NCBI GenBank assembly: GCA_016709315.1
Contig: JADJMZ010000001.1
Coordinates: forward strand, 558,001 to 622,000
DNA length: 64,000 bases
Reading direction: 5' to 3'
Source: Ignavibacteria bacterium
GTDB taxonomy: Bacteria > Bacteroidota > Ignavibacteria > Tepidaquicellales > Tepidaquicellaceae
Shown: positions 26,425 to 34,502 of the stretch, one piece after another
Position numbering within the stretch: position 1 is the first letter of the stretch
Layout of the letters: every line of letters begins with the position of its first letter
Notes under the pieces: generated by a model
Database searches by the model: none
The model's input: the letters and a program-made list of their open reading frames with translations, nothing else
Told to the model about the DNA's origin: nothing
Translations under genes and position numbers: made by a program

Positions 26425-26584
26425 AAAATATAATTAGTTTCTTTTTAAATTACTTTATTTACTAATAGCATATAAAACATCCGGGCATAAATCAGAATTA
26501 AATATATTTTAGACTTTTTTATAAACTTATTTCCCATGATCATTTTTACATTATTGGATTCCTGCTTTGGTGGTAATAACAAAA

Positions 26585-26612
26585 TTTCTCTGCGTCTCCG
26601 CGCCTCTGCGTT
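26585..26612. repeat. Fragment of a CTCTGCG repeat element
   Basis: TTTCTCTGCGTCTCCGCGCC followed by TCTGCGTT resembles one arm of the inverted-repeat element at 30484-30571. It ends 8 bp past the mmsA stop codon. No opposite arm is seen. Confidence 0.4.
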
Positions 26613-26620
26613 CAAATTCT

Positions 26621-28081
26621 CTACGACATCCAGTTCTTCTTCGCTTCGGGATTCCACTTTGTAGTCGTCTTCTTCTGAAGTGTCCAGAATTCTATCGAAC
26701 TCTTTCCGGTGATATCGCACACACCGAACTTCGACTCATTCCATCCTCCGAATGAAAACGGCTCCCGGGGAACAGGCACACCGATATTCACGCCGATCAT
26801 TCCTGCACTTGCATGATCCATAACATATCTTGCCGCACTTCCGCTCTGTGTAAATACTGAAGCAGCGTTTCCATATTCGGAATCGTTTTCTAATTTAACA
26901 GCTTCATTCAAATCTTTTACTCTGATAATAACAAGCACCGGTCCGAATACTTCCTCTTTTGCAATTGCCATATCAGGTGTAACATGATCAATTACTGTCG
27001 GTCCGACATAAAATCCTCCTTCTTTACCTGTGACTACAGTATTTCTTCCGTCAACTAAAACTTTCGCACCTAGCTTTTCTGCCTCTGTAATGTATCTTTC
27101 AATTCGCTCCTTTGCTTCTTTTGAAATAACAGAACCCAGATTTTTTCCGGCGATAATTTTCTTTGCTTCATCGCAGATTTTTTTTACAATGTCATCAATT
27201 TCTCCGACACCTACCATTGCTGATGCTGCCATGCATCTCTGACCTGCGCAGCCCGACATCGAAGCTGCAACATTGTTCGCCGTCATATCCGGATGAGCAT
27301 CCGGCAATACTATTAAATGATTCTTTGCTCCGCCGAGCGCAAGACATCTTTTTAAATTTGATGTAGCACGCTTGTAAACAATCTTCGCTACCTTCGTAGA
27401 TCCTACAAAAGAAACTGCGGCTATTCCCGGATGATCACAGATCGCTTCGACGATTTCCTTATCGCCGTTAACGACATTGAATACGCCGTCAGGAAGTCCG
27501 GCTTCTTTGAGCATTTCTGCGATCCTGTTTGAACTTATAGGAACGTGCTCTGATGGTTTAAGTATCATGCAGTTTCCCAATGCAATTGCATTCGGTATTG
27601 TCCAGTGCGGAACCATATGAGGAAAATTGAACGGCGCTATCGAAGCTACAACTCCAAGCGGTTTATGCTCAATTCTGCATTCGACACCCGAACTGACCTC
27701 AAGCACTTCGCCGCCGATAAGCTGCGGCAGTGAACATGCAAATTCAGTCAGCTCAATGCTCTTTTCCACTTCAGCAACTGATTCATCATAAGTCTTTCCG
27801 TTCTCAATCTGAGTCAGCTCGGCAAGTTCCTTCAGATTTTTTTCAAGAAGGGTTTTATATCTGTAAAAGACCTGAACTCTTTCTTTAACAGGAGTAGATG
27901 ACCATTTTGGAAATGCTTCTGCTGCTGATTTTACGGCTGCATCAAGATCTTTCATTCCGGAAAGCGGTACTGTAGAAATGACTTTTCCGTCAGACGGATT
28001 TATAACATCAAGAGTTTTGTGTCCGTTCTTTGTAAACTTTCCGCCTATATAATTTTTTACTTCCGAGTATTTAGTGTCCAT
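26621..28081 (-). CDS. mmsA: Methylmalonate-semialdehyde dehydrogenase, CoA-acylating (486 aa)
   Basis: Oxidises malonate or methylmalonate semialdehyde with CoA and NAD+ to acetyl- or propionyl-CoA and CO2. The NAD region AVSFVGSTKVAKIVYKRA, the catalytic Cys in GCAGQRCMAASAMVGVG (near residue 283) and the family-typical CLALGGAKNHLIVLPDA in place of the usual general-base glutamate motif identify the MMSDH group. C-terminal FSFGGWNESKFG is also characteristic. The gene probably finishes beta-alanine catabolism after the aminotransferase. It is separated from it by the decayed mazEF locus. Confidence 0.93.
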   Translation of the reverse strand: MDTKYSEVKNYIGGKFTKNGHKTLDVINPSDGKVISTVPLSGMKDLDAAVKSAAEAFPKWSSTPVKERVQVFYRYKTLLEKNLKELAELTQIENGKTYDESVAEVEKSIELTEFACSLPQLIGGEVLEVSSGVECRIEHKPLGVVASIAPFNFPHMVPHWTIPNAIALGNCMILKPSEHVPISSNRIAEMLKEAGLPDGVFNVVNGDKEIVEAICDHPGIAAVSFVGSTKVAKIVYKRATSNLKRCLALGGAKNHLIVLPDAHPDMTANNVAASMSGCAGQRCMAASAMVGVGEIDDIVKKICDEAKKIIAGKNLGSVISKEAKERIERYITEAEKLGAKVLVDGRNTVVTGKEGGFYVGPTVIDHVTPDMAIAKEEVFGPVLVIIRVKDLNEAVKLENDSEYGNAASVFTQSGSAARYVMDHASAGMIGVNIGVPVPREPFSFGGWNESKFGVCDITGKSSIEFWTLQKKTTTKWNPEAKKNWMS

Positions 28082-28148
28082 TTTTTATTTTGATTTAGAA
28101 AGAAAAGTATAGTTTTTCTTTTTGAAATTAAAGGAAATATGCTCGTTA

Positions 28149-28178
28149 ATTGCAAATGATAAATTGTAAATGATAAAT
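28149..28178. repeat. Short tandem repeat (14 bp x 2)
   Basis: Two adjacent copies of AATTG(C/T)AAATGATA in the 256-bp gap between mmsA and the PIG-L gene. Otherwise the gap is AT-rich and shows no gene. Confidence 0.5.
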
Positions 28179-28337
28179 TTCAGCAATTAAAAACATGTTA
28201 AACAGGACAATGAGATTAAAACAAAGTTCATAATTATTATCCGGTTAGTTCAAAACTTTTCGTTAATAGTAAATTGGCTTTCATCTTCACACTTGAAAAT
28301 TAAACTCTCTATAGATAAGTTACATTTAAATTTTTCA

Positions 28338-29261
28338 ATGAATACTTTACACAGAATTTTTAAACCTTTTGTTTTCTTTTTAGTAATTTTTTCCTTTGAG
28401 ATTTCCTTTTCACAGGACAATCCCCCGAAAGTGCTTATTGTAACTGCTCATCCCGATGATGATGCGGCGTTTTCAGGAGCGAATTATAAGATAGTTCAGG
28501 ATCTCAAAGGAATAGTAGATCTTGCTCTTATCACTAACGGCGAAGGCGGTTACAAATACTCCACACTGTCGGAAAACATCTACGGACTTGAACTGACAAA
28601 TGAAGACATTGGAAGAAAATATCTTCCGGAGATCAGAAAGAAAGAGCTTGAAGCAGGAGGAAAAATCGTCGGGATCAGAAATTATTATTACTTTGATCAG
28701 AAGGATCACAGATATATCACTTCCGCCGATATCAAAGAAATCCTCGACAGCAATATCTGGGATCTGAATTATATCAGAACTAAATTAAAAGATATCATTG
28801 AAACAGAAAAATATGATTTTGTTTTTGTACTGACTCCTTCAATGGGAACTCACGCTCATCACAGTTCAGCCGGAATTCTTACGCTTCAGGTAATAAACTC
28901 TCTTGATTCTTCATCCCGGCCTGTTGTCCTCGGAGGGACAGTTTCAAATAAAAATGATTCTGTAAAATTTATCTACAAGGGCTTCGAAGGATTTCCGGTT
29001 ACAACTGTAAGCGATGCTCTTCCTTTTGAATTTGACCGTACTCAGAAATTCGGTGTCAAAGATGTTCTTGATTACAAAATTATTGTCAACTGGGTTATCG
29101 CGGAACATAAGTCGCAGGGAACAATGCAGCTTCTGATGAACCGCGGTGATGTCGAGAATTACTGGTACTTTGACATTAATCCTGAAAGCGGTAAAACGAA
29201 AACTACAGAACTTTTTGATAAACTGAAAATTAATTATTATATAAAGAAAGAATACAAATAA
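28338..29261 (+). CDS. Exported PIG-L/LmbE-family deacetylase (307 aa)
   Basis: Zinc-dependent N-deacetylase superfamily (PIG-L, MshB, BshB). The metal-binding motif AHPDDDAAFSGAN appears near residue 38, and the third ligand histidine is in GTHAHHSSAGIL near residue 180. A signal peptide (FVFFLVIFSFEISFSQ) shows export, so it more likely trims surface or extracellular amino-sugars than serving as cytoplasmic BshB. I prefer the ATG at 28338; the upstream ATG at 28293 would add 15 polar residues before the signal peptide. Confidence 0.85.
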   Translation: MNTLHRIFKPFVFFLVIFSFEISFSQDNPPKVLIVTAHPDDDAAFSGANYKIVQDLKGIVDLALITNGEGGYKYSTLSENIYGLELTNEDIGRKYLPEIRKKELEAGGKIVGIRNYYYFDQKDHRYITSADIKEILDSNIWDLNYIRTKLKDIIETEKYDFVFVLTPSMGTHAHHSSAGILTLQVINSLDSSSRPVVLGGTVSNKNDSVKFIYKGFEGFPVTTVSDALPFEFDRTQKFGVKDVLDYKIIVNWVIAEHKSQGTMQLLMNRGDVENYWYFDINPESGKTKTTELFDKLKINYYIKKEYK

Positions 29262-29278
29262 TAATCTGTAAATATTTT

Positions 29279-29395
29279 TTACCTCTAAGTCCCGAAGACT
29301 CAAAGAGTTTAAAGATAATCTGAAAAATTTTTATTGAAGTAAATTATTGTATTTTAATATTTACCTTTGGGATCTGGAATCTTAGAGGTTAGTCT
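29279..29395. repeat. Inverted-repeat element (CCTCTAAG/CTCAAAG family), copy 2
   Basis: The left arm TTACCTCTAAGTCCCGAAGA then CTCAAAG and the right arm (reverse complement ACCTCTAAGATTCCAGATCC then CAAAGG) face each other over about 117 bp. The same family occurs at 9474-9595. It sits just upstream of the ABC importer. Confidence 0.6.
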
Positions 29396-29441
29396 TTTAA
29401 ACGAATTCATATTCCCTAAATATCAGATACACACAAACCAT

Positions 29442-30464
29442 ATGAAATTATTATTATTATTTTTAATTTGTGTAAGTTTATTTACCGGTTGTTCAAAAAC
29501 CGACAATAAATCCAAACTTGTAATTTACTCTCCGCACGGAAAGGAAATGCTTTCGGAGTTTGAAAAGCAGTTCGAAGCAATTCACCCGGATATAGATGTT
29601 CAGTGGCTTGACATGGGTTCGCAGGAAGTGTTTGACAGAATAAGAACTGAAAAGGAAAATCCTTTATCAGATATCTGGTGGGGTGCTCCGTCAACTATCT
29701 TCATGAGAGCAGAGAAATCCGGATTATTAGAGAAATATATTCCGACATGGGCTGACAAAATCCCTTCCTCTTCGAAAAGCAAAGACGGAATGTGGTTCGG
29801 AACATTTCTTACTCCGCAGGTTATTGCATTCAATGACAAGACTCTTACAAATCAGAATTCACCTCAGGACTGGAATGATCTTATCAAACCAGAATGGAAG
29901 GATAAGATCATTAATAGAAATCCCATGGCTTCGGGGACTATGCGTGTGATTTATTCGGCTATGATCGCTAACTCTGTTAAAATTTCCGGCAATGAATCGG
30001 AAGGATTTGAATGGCTGAAAAAGTTAGATGCAAATACTTCTTCCTATGCCGCTGATCCGACTCAGATGTACATTAAGCTTTCTGGAAATGAAGCCGCAGT
30101 TTCATTATGGAATATGCCCGATATTATTTTGCAGAAGACTCTTTACAATTATCCTTTCGGATATAATTTTCCTTCAGGCGGAACGGTTGTTCTTACCGAC
30201 GGAATTGCAATTGTAAAAGGGACAAAGAACTTTGAAGCTGCAAAGCAATTTTACGAGTTTGTTACAAACGAACAAAGTCTCATTTTACAGGCGGAAAAGT
30301 TTTACAGGATCCCTGCAAGAAATGATATTCCCAAAAATAAACTTCCGCAATGGATCAGTGATGCGAATTATAAAGCGTTGGATCTTGACTGGGAACTTAT
30401 CTCCGAAAAAGAATCTGAATGGATGAAAAAATGGGATTCGGAGATCAAAGGAAAGTCGAAATAG
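29442..30464 (+). CDS. ABC transporter substrate-binding lipoprotein, ferric-iron type (340 aa)
   Basis: Lipoprotein signal with lipobox FTGC (Cys17), then a class F/cluster D solute-binding fold: LVIYSPHGKEMLSEFEKQFE, DIWWGAPSTIFMRAEKSGLL and GGTVVLTDGIAIVKGTKNFE. The closest familiar relatives bind Fe(III), thiamine or 2-aminoethylphosphonate. The tandem tyrosines of FbpA-type iron binders are not obvious, so the ligand is open. I use the ATG at 29442; an upstream ATG (29367) lies in the repeat element. The ATPase and permease genes follow after a 325-bp repeat-filled gap. Confidence 0.85.
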   Translation: MKLLLLFLICVSLFTGCSKTDNKSKLVIYSPHGKEMLSEFEKQFEAIHPDIDVQWLDMGSQEVFDRIRTEKENPLSDIWWGAPSTIFMRAEKSGLLEKYIPTWADKIPSSSKSKDGMWFGTFLTPQVIAFNDKTLTNQNSPQDWNDLIKPEWKDKIINRNPMASGTMRVIYSAMIANSVKISGNESEGFEWLKKLDANTSSYAADPTQMYIKLSGNEAAVSLWNMPDIILQKTLYNYPFGYNFPSGGTVVLTDGIAIVKGTKNFEAAKQFYEFVTNEQSLILQAEKFYRIPARNDIPKNKLPQWISDANYKALDLDWELISEKESEWMKKWDSEIKGKSK

Positions 30465-30483
30465 TTTTTAAAATTCAAAGTAG

Positions 30484-30571
30484 CTCAGTGATTATTCTTT
30501 GCATATCTTTGCGACTTTACGTTTTTTAAATGAACATGATTTTTTAAACGCAAATCCGCAGAGACGCTGAG
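30484..30571. repeat. Inverted-repeat element (CTCTGCG/TTTGCG family)
   Basis: The left arm CTCAGTGATTATTCTTTGCA ... CTTTGCGACTTTACGTTTTT and the reverse complement of the right arm (CTCAGCGTCTCTGCGGATTT then GCGTTTAAAAAA) form an imperfect palindrome. It lies between the substrate-binding and ATPase genes of one importer. Confidence 0.55.
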
Positions 30572-30627
30572 CCGGTAATTCTTTGAAAATGTAATTTGAA
30601 ATTTCTGAAAACTACATCTCCTCGGAT

Positions 30628-30729
30628 TGTCATTCCCGCGTGCTCCTGGCGGGAATCCATTTTTAAGTTAGTTTTCAATAATTGGATGACCCGGAGGGTA
30701 TCTCCCGATAAAAGCCTTCGGGAATGACA
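30628..30729. repeat. Inverted-repeat element (TGTCATTCCCG family), copy 1
   Basis: Perfect 10-bp ends TGTCATTCCC / GGGAATGACA enclose 102 bp with inner hairpins (CCCGCGTGCTCCTGGCGGG). A related element is at 33531-33650. The right end supplies an in-frame ATG (30724) that extends the ATPase reading frame, but the true start is downstream. Confidence 0.75.
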
Positions 30730-30789
30730 GTAAGGGTTTTTCAGAAGTCACTAATTTGTAAATGTCTTATCAGCTCTGCGTTTATAATT

Positions 30790-31788
30790 ATGAAAAATTT
30801 AGTATTAAATAACATATCAAAAAACTTCGGTCAGACAAATGTTCTTTCTGATATATCATTAGAAATAAATCAGGGTGAATTTTTTTCAATTGTCGGACCG
30901 AGCGGATGCGGTAAAACAACATTGCTGCGGATCATTGCTGGGCTTGAGTTTGCTGATACCGGTAAAATTATTATAGGCGGCGCTGACTCAACTGATCTTC
31001 CTCCTCAGAAAAGAAATGTCGGAATTGTTTTTCAGAATTACGCTCTTTTCCCGAATATGACTGTTTTTGAAAACGTTGCTTACGGACTTTCAATCAAAAA
31101 GACAGAGAAAAATAATATTCAGAAAAAAGTCCGTGATGTCCTCGAAAAAGTTCAGATGGGACATAAGCATGATAAAAACATTTCAACTCTCAGCGGCGGT
31201 GAGCAGCAGAGAGTTTCTCTTGCAAGAGTCATTGTAACCGAACCGGATCTGATTCTCTTCGATGAGCCGCTTTCAAATCTTGATTATTCTCTGCGTCTTG
31301 AAACGCGCAATGAACTCAAGCGTCTTCAGCGTGAAGCCGGAATTACTTCTGTTTATGTAACTCATGACCAGACTGAAGCGCTTGCGCTTTCCGACAGGAT
31401 CGCAGTTTTAAATAAAGGTATAATTCAACAGACAGGTATTCCGGATGACATTTATTATAATCCGGAAAATAAATTTGTCGCTGATTTTATAGGACATGCA
31501 AATTTATTCGATTCACAATTGTGCAGGGAATTGTTTCAGATAGAAATTGACTCTGATGAAACGCTTGCAGTACTTCCCGAAGAATTAATCCCCTTGGACA
31601 AGTCCGATAATGTTTCCTGTAAAATTATTGACGTGCAGTTCACGGGTTTCTCAGTGGAATATGCAATTCTTTTTAAAGATAAAATCATAAGATCCCTTTT
31701 ACCTTCAAAGTCTTTGAACAACAAATTCGGAATCGGTGAAGAAGTCGGGCTTAAAATCGTTTCGGAAAAAATCAGAAAAGTAAAATGA
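30790..31788 (+). CDS. ABC transporter ATP-binding protein (332 aa)
   Basis: Cytoplasmic ATPase of the importer. Walker A is GPSGCGKTTLL, Q-loop GIVFQNYALFPNMTVFENVA, signature LSGGEQQRVSLAR, Walker B LILFDEPLSNLD and the switch His in VYVTHDQTEALAL. The C-terminal 90 residues form a TOBE-like regulatory part (VSCKIIDVQFTGFSVEYAI), as in iron, spermidine or thiamine ABC ATPases. I chose the ATG at 30790 because upstream codons are repeat-derived. The stop overlaps the permease start by 4 bp, so translation is coupled. Confidence 0.92.
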   Translation: MKNLVLNNISKNFGQTNVLSDISLEINQGEFFSIVGPSGCGKTTLLRIIAGLEFADTGKIIIGGADSTDLPPQKRNVGIVFQNYALFPNMTVFENVAYGLSIKKTEKNNIQKKVRDVLEKVQMGHKHDKNISTLSGGEQQRVSLARVIVTEPDLILFDEPLSNLDYSLRLETRNELKRLQREAGITSVYVTHDQTEALALSDRIAVLNKGIIQQTGIPDDIYYNPENKFVADFIGHANLFDSQLCRELFQIEIDSDETLAVLPEELIPLDKSDNVSCKIIDVQFTGFSVEYAILFKDKIIRSLLPSKSLNNKFGIGEEVGLKIVSEKIRKVK

Positions 31789-33458
31789 AGAGATCATCAT
31801 TATCAAATATTCTTCTGACAGGAATAGTTATTTATTTTATTGCGGGATATATTTTATTTCCTTTGTATTCGGTGCTTAAGGAAAGTTTTACGGGAGAAGG
31901 ACATTTATTTTCATTTGAGGCATATAAAAATTTACTCACCGGGTCTTCTGCAGAAGCTGTAATCAATTCAATTCTTCTGTCAGTCTTAACTGTAACCGGA
32001 AGCGGTATTACCGGTGTTTACTTCGCATACATTTTCCAATATCACAGAATACCTTTCAGATCATTTTTTTCTTCGCTTCTATTGATTCCTCTTGCTACTC
32101 CGCCGCTTATCGGTGTTGTTGCATTTTTATTTTTGCTTAATGAAAACGGTTTACTCGCGAAACTGTTAACGATGCTCTTTGGGATGAATGCCGCCATGTT
32201 CAGATTTGACGGATGGACTGCGATAATTATAATTCACATTTATTCTTTTTATGCAATTTTCTATCTTTTCGTTTCATCAGCTCTGAAAAAAACCGATATG
32301 AATCTGATAGATGCTTCGTATTCAATGGGTGCAGGCAGAAGCAGAACATTTATTAAAGTGATTTTACCGCAACTGATACCTTCAATTATCGGAGCTTCTC
32401 TTATAACTTTCATGGCTAGCATGGCTTCATTCTCAGCGCCTTTCATTTTCGGAGGATCGGTTAAATTTCTTTCGACGGAAATTTATTACGCAAAGATCAA
32501 CGGCGACAATTCGTTTGCTTCATCACTTTCTGTACTGCTGACTGTTATCTCAGTAATTTTTCTTGCAATGCTGAGATGGTACCGCTCGCATAAAATACTG
32601 GAAGTAAGATACAAGGGTTCTCCTAAAACAATTAACGATCTTAAAAACAAATCAATAAATTATTTCAGCACAGGTATGATCCTGATCTTTTCAATTCTGA
32701 TAATCCTGCCTGTAATGACGCTTCTTTTTATGTCACTGATACCTGAAGGATCTCTCATGAGAAATTTTATTAAAGAGCCGTTCACAATTGCAAACTATAC
32801 GAAAGTTTTCAGTGATTCGCAGTTCTTTATTCCTTTCAGAAACAGCATAGAAATGTCTGTCATTGCTGTACTCATCACTCTGCTGATAGGCGTTATCTCT
32901 TCTTATCTGATAGCAAAGAAAAAGATCCGTGGAAAAAATCTTCTGGAAAGCATTCTGTCACTGCCTTACGGAATTCCCGGAACAGTGATTGCGCTTTCAC
33001 TGATACTGAGTTTTAATACTCCGACTTTGTTTACCGCATTCATTTCTATCGTAGGTACATTCTGGATTCTGCCGCTTGCTTATGCGATCAGAAATCTTCC
33101 GGTGCTTACGCAATCCTCAATTGCGGGATTTAACGCCATTGATCCTTCGCTTGAAGAAGCCTCAAGAACTCTCGGAGCATCAGAGATCATTACATTCAGA
33201 AAAATTATTGTCCCTCTGATCTTTCCGTCTGTATTTAACGGGGCATTGCTTGTATTTATAAATTCCGTCGGAGAGTTTGTATCAACAGTACTTCTTTATT
33301 CTTATTCCACTAAGACAATTTCAGTTGAGATATATTCTCAGATAAGAATGTATAATACCGGCGCGGCGGCGGCTTACGGCATTCTGCTTTTTCTGATGGT
33401 AATGATAATCGTCTATTTTTCGAGAAGGACTATGGATAAGAGTGTCGGAGTTGTATAA
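31785..33458 (+). CDS. ABC transporter permease, two fused domains (557 aa)
   Basis: Inner-membrane permease of the FbpB/ThiP type, with two homologous binding-protein-dependent permease domains in one chain and about twelve membrane helices. Each half has an EAA loop contacting the ATPase: DASYSMGAGRSRTFIKVILP near residue 178 and EASRTLGASEIITFRKIIVP near residue 460. This fused organisation is typical of ferric-iron, thiamine and phosphonate importers. The start overlaps the ATPase stop by 4 bp. Confidence 0.92.
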   Translation: MKRSSLSNILLTGIVIYFIAGYILFPLYSVLKESFTGEGHLFSFEAYKNLLTGSSAEAVINSILLSVLTVTGSGITGVYFAYIFQYHRIPFRSFFSSLLLIPLATPPLIGVVAFLFLLNENGLLAKLLTMLFGMNAAMFRFDGWTAIIIIHIYSFYAIFYLFVSSALKKTDMNLIDASYSMGAGRSRTFIKVILPQLIPSIIGASLITFMASMASFSAPFIFGGSVKFLSTEIYYAKINGDNSFASSLSVLLTVISVIFLAMLRWYRSHKILEVRYKGSPKTINDLKNKSINYFSTGMILIFSILIILPVMTLLFMSLIPEGSLMRNFIKEPFTIANYTKVFSDSQFFIPFRNSIEMSVIAVLITLLIGVISSYLIAKKKIRGKNLLESILSLPYGIPGTVIALSLILSFNTPTLFTAFISIVGTFWILPLAYAIRNLPVLTQSSIAGFNAIDPSLEEASRTLGASEIITFRKIIVPLIFPSVFNGALLVFINSVGEFVSTVLLYSYSTKTISVEIYSQIRMYNTGAAAAYGILLFLMVMIIVYFSRRTMDKSVGVV

Positions 33459-33530
33459 AATTGCAGATTTATAAATTCTGTTTCGTTCCGGTTGAGTCAT
33501 TCCATATTGAGACATTTGAATAACCCTTAC

Positions 33531-33650
33531 TGTCATCCCGAGGCGCGTGCTTTTAGCGGGGATCCAATCATAAAATTTTTGAATTTAAATTAAGCTTTAA
33601 TGAATGGATGACCAAGAGGATGCCCTCACCTGGAAAATGCGGGAATGACA
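33531..33650. repeat. Inverted-repeat element (TGTCATTCCCG family), copy 2
   Basis: Ends TGTCATCCCG and CGGGAATGACA are 120 bp apart, with internal GCGGGGATCC and GGATGACC segments like copy 1. The outer flanks also match copy 1: AACCCTTACTGTCAT here is the reverse complement of ATGACAGTAAGGGTT there, and TCAGAAGTC follows both right ends. The 394-bp gap after the permease holds this element, the motif below and a possible 26-aa ORF. Confidence 0.7.
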
Positions 33651-33692
33651 AACTGTTTTAGTTTATCAGAAGTCTCCATATAATTATAATGT

Positions 33693-33712
33693 AAACGTTT
33701 TAGACGGATGTG
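33693..33712 (+). promoter_or_regulatory. AACGTTTTGGAC-type upstream motif, copy 3
   Basis: AAACGTTTTAGACGGATGTG, one base different from the copy at 58139-58160, 140 bp before the RidA gene and reading toward it. Confidence 0.4.
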
Positions 33713-33769
33713 AAATACTTCGATGATTTGTGTTTCAAGTGGAAATGAGATTTCTAAATAATTATATTT

Positions 33770-33850
33770 ATGAAAATTAATTTTACAATACATCAACCGG
33801 AAAAGAAAATTATCAATAACTATTTTAAAAGACTAAAATTAAAAATATAA
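33770..33850 (+). other. Possible 26-codon leader ORF before ridA
   Basis: ATG at 33770 opens a frame MKINFTIHQPEKKIINNYFK-RLKLKI ending TAA at 33848-33850, two bases before the RidA start. It is AT-rich and lysine-rich; nothing but its close spacing supports expression. Confidence 0.2.
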
Positions 33851-33852
33851 TC

Positions 33853-34248
33853 ATGAGCAAAAGAATTAATATCTCATCAGGTGTTATGTGGGAAAGCAAG
33901 GTCGGATACAGCAGGGCGGTAAAGATCGGGAATATCATTGCTGTATCAGGAACCACTGCCATCATTAACGGCGAAGTTAAAGGAGAAAATGATTATTATA
34001 TTCAGACCAAAACCATACTCGAAAAGATCAGAACTGCTTTAATTGAAGCAGGCGCCGGTATGGAAGATGTGATCAGAACAAGAATATATGTAAAGGACAT
34101 CTCGAACTGGGAAGCTGTCGGAAAAGCCCACAGCGAATTTTTCGGAAAGATCAGACCTGCGTCAACAATGGTGGAAATAAGCGCGCTTGTTGATGAAAAA
34201 ATGCTTGTGGAGATTGAAGCGGATGCTTATAAAAGTGATGCTGAGTAA
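33853..34248 (+). CDS. RidA/YjgF/YER057c family protein (131 aa)
   Basis: Small trimeric enzyme family that hydrolyses reactive enamines and imines released by PLP enzymes. The catalytic-site arginine is in FFGKIRPASTMVEI (near residue 102), with a downstream Glu in LVEIEADA. N-terminal SRAVKIGNIIAVSGTTAI is also conserved. The threonine dehydratase that commonly generates its substrate is not nearby. A preceding 20-nt motif and a repeat element fill its upstream region. Confidence 0.88.
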   Translation: MSKRINISSGVMWESKVGYSRAVKIGNIIAVSGTTAIINGEVKGENDYYIQTKTILEKIRTALIEAGAGMEDVIRTRIYVKDISNWEAVGKAHSEFFGKIRPASTMVEISALVDEKMLVEIEADAYKSDAE

Positions 34249-34502
34249 TTGAATATGTACAACTTCAGTATAATTGAACCATATTTTTCACGGAAATTAT
34301 ATTTTAGAGATTTTGTAATTTATAACTTGATAATATTTAATATAAATAATAGTTTTAACCGCATCAATTATCACGCCTTAAAAATTCTTCTAAGGAAATA
34401 TTGAAGTAATAATAAATTCATCATATACATTTAATAAATAAATCTTAAATACAAATTAAAACTTACCCTCAGGTTTACTCCACTCCGGAAAGGATCAAGA
34501 AA

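Noticed and set aside
26445..26720. 91-codon frame overlapping the end of mmsA on the same strand
   Set aside because: It runs out of frame through the mmsA C-terminus and a repeat fragment; low-complexity and not resembling a known protein.
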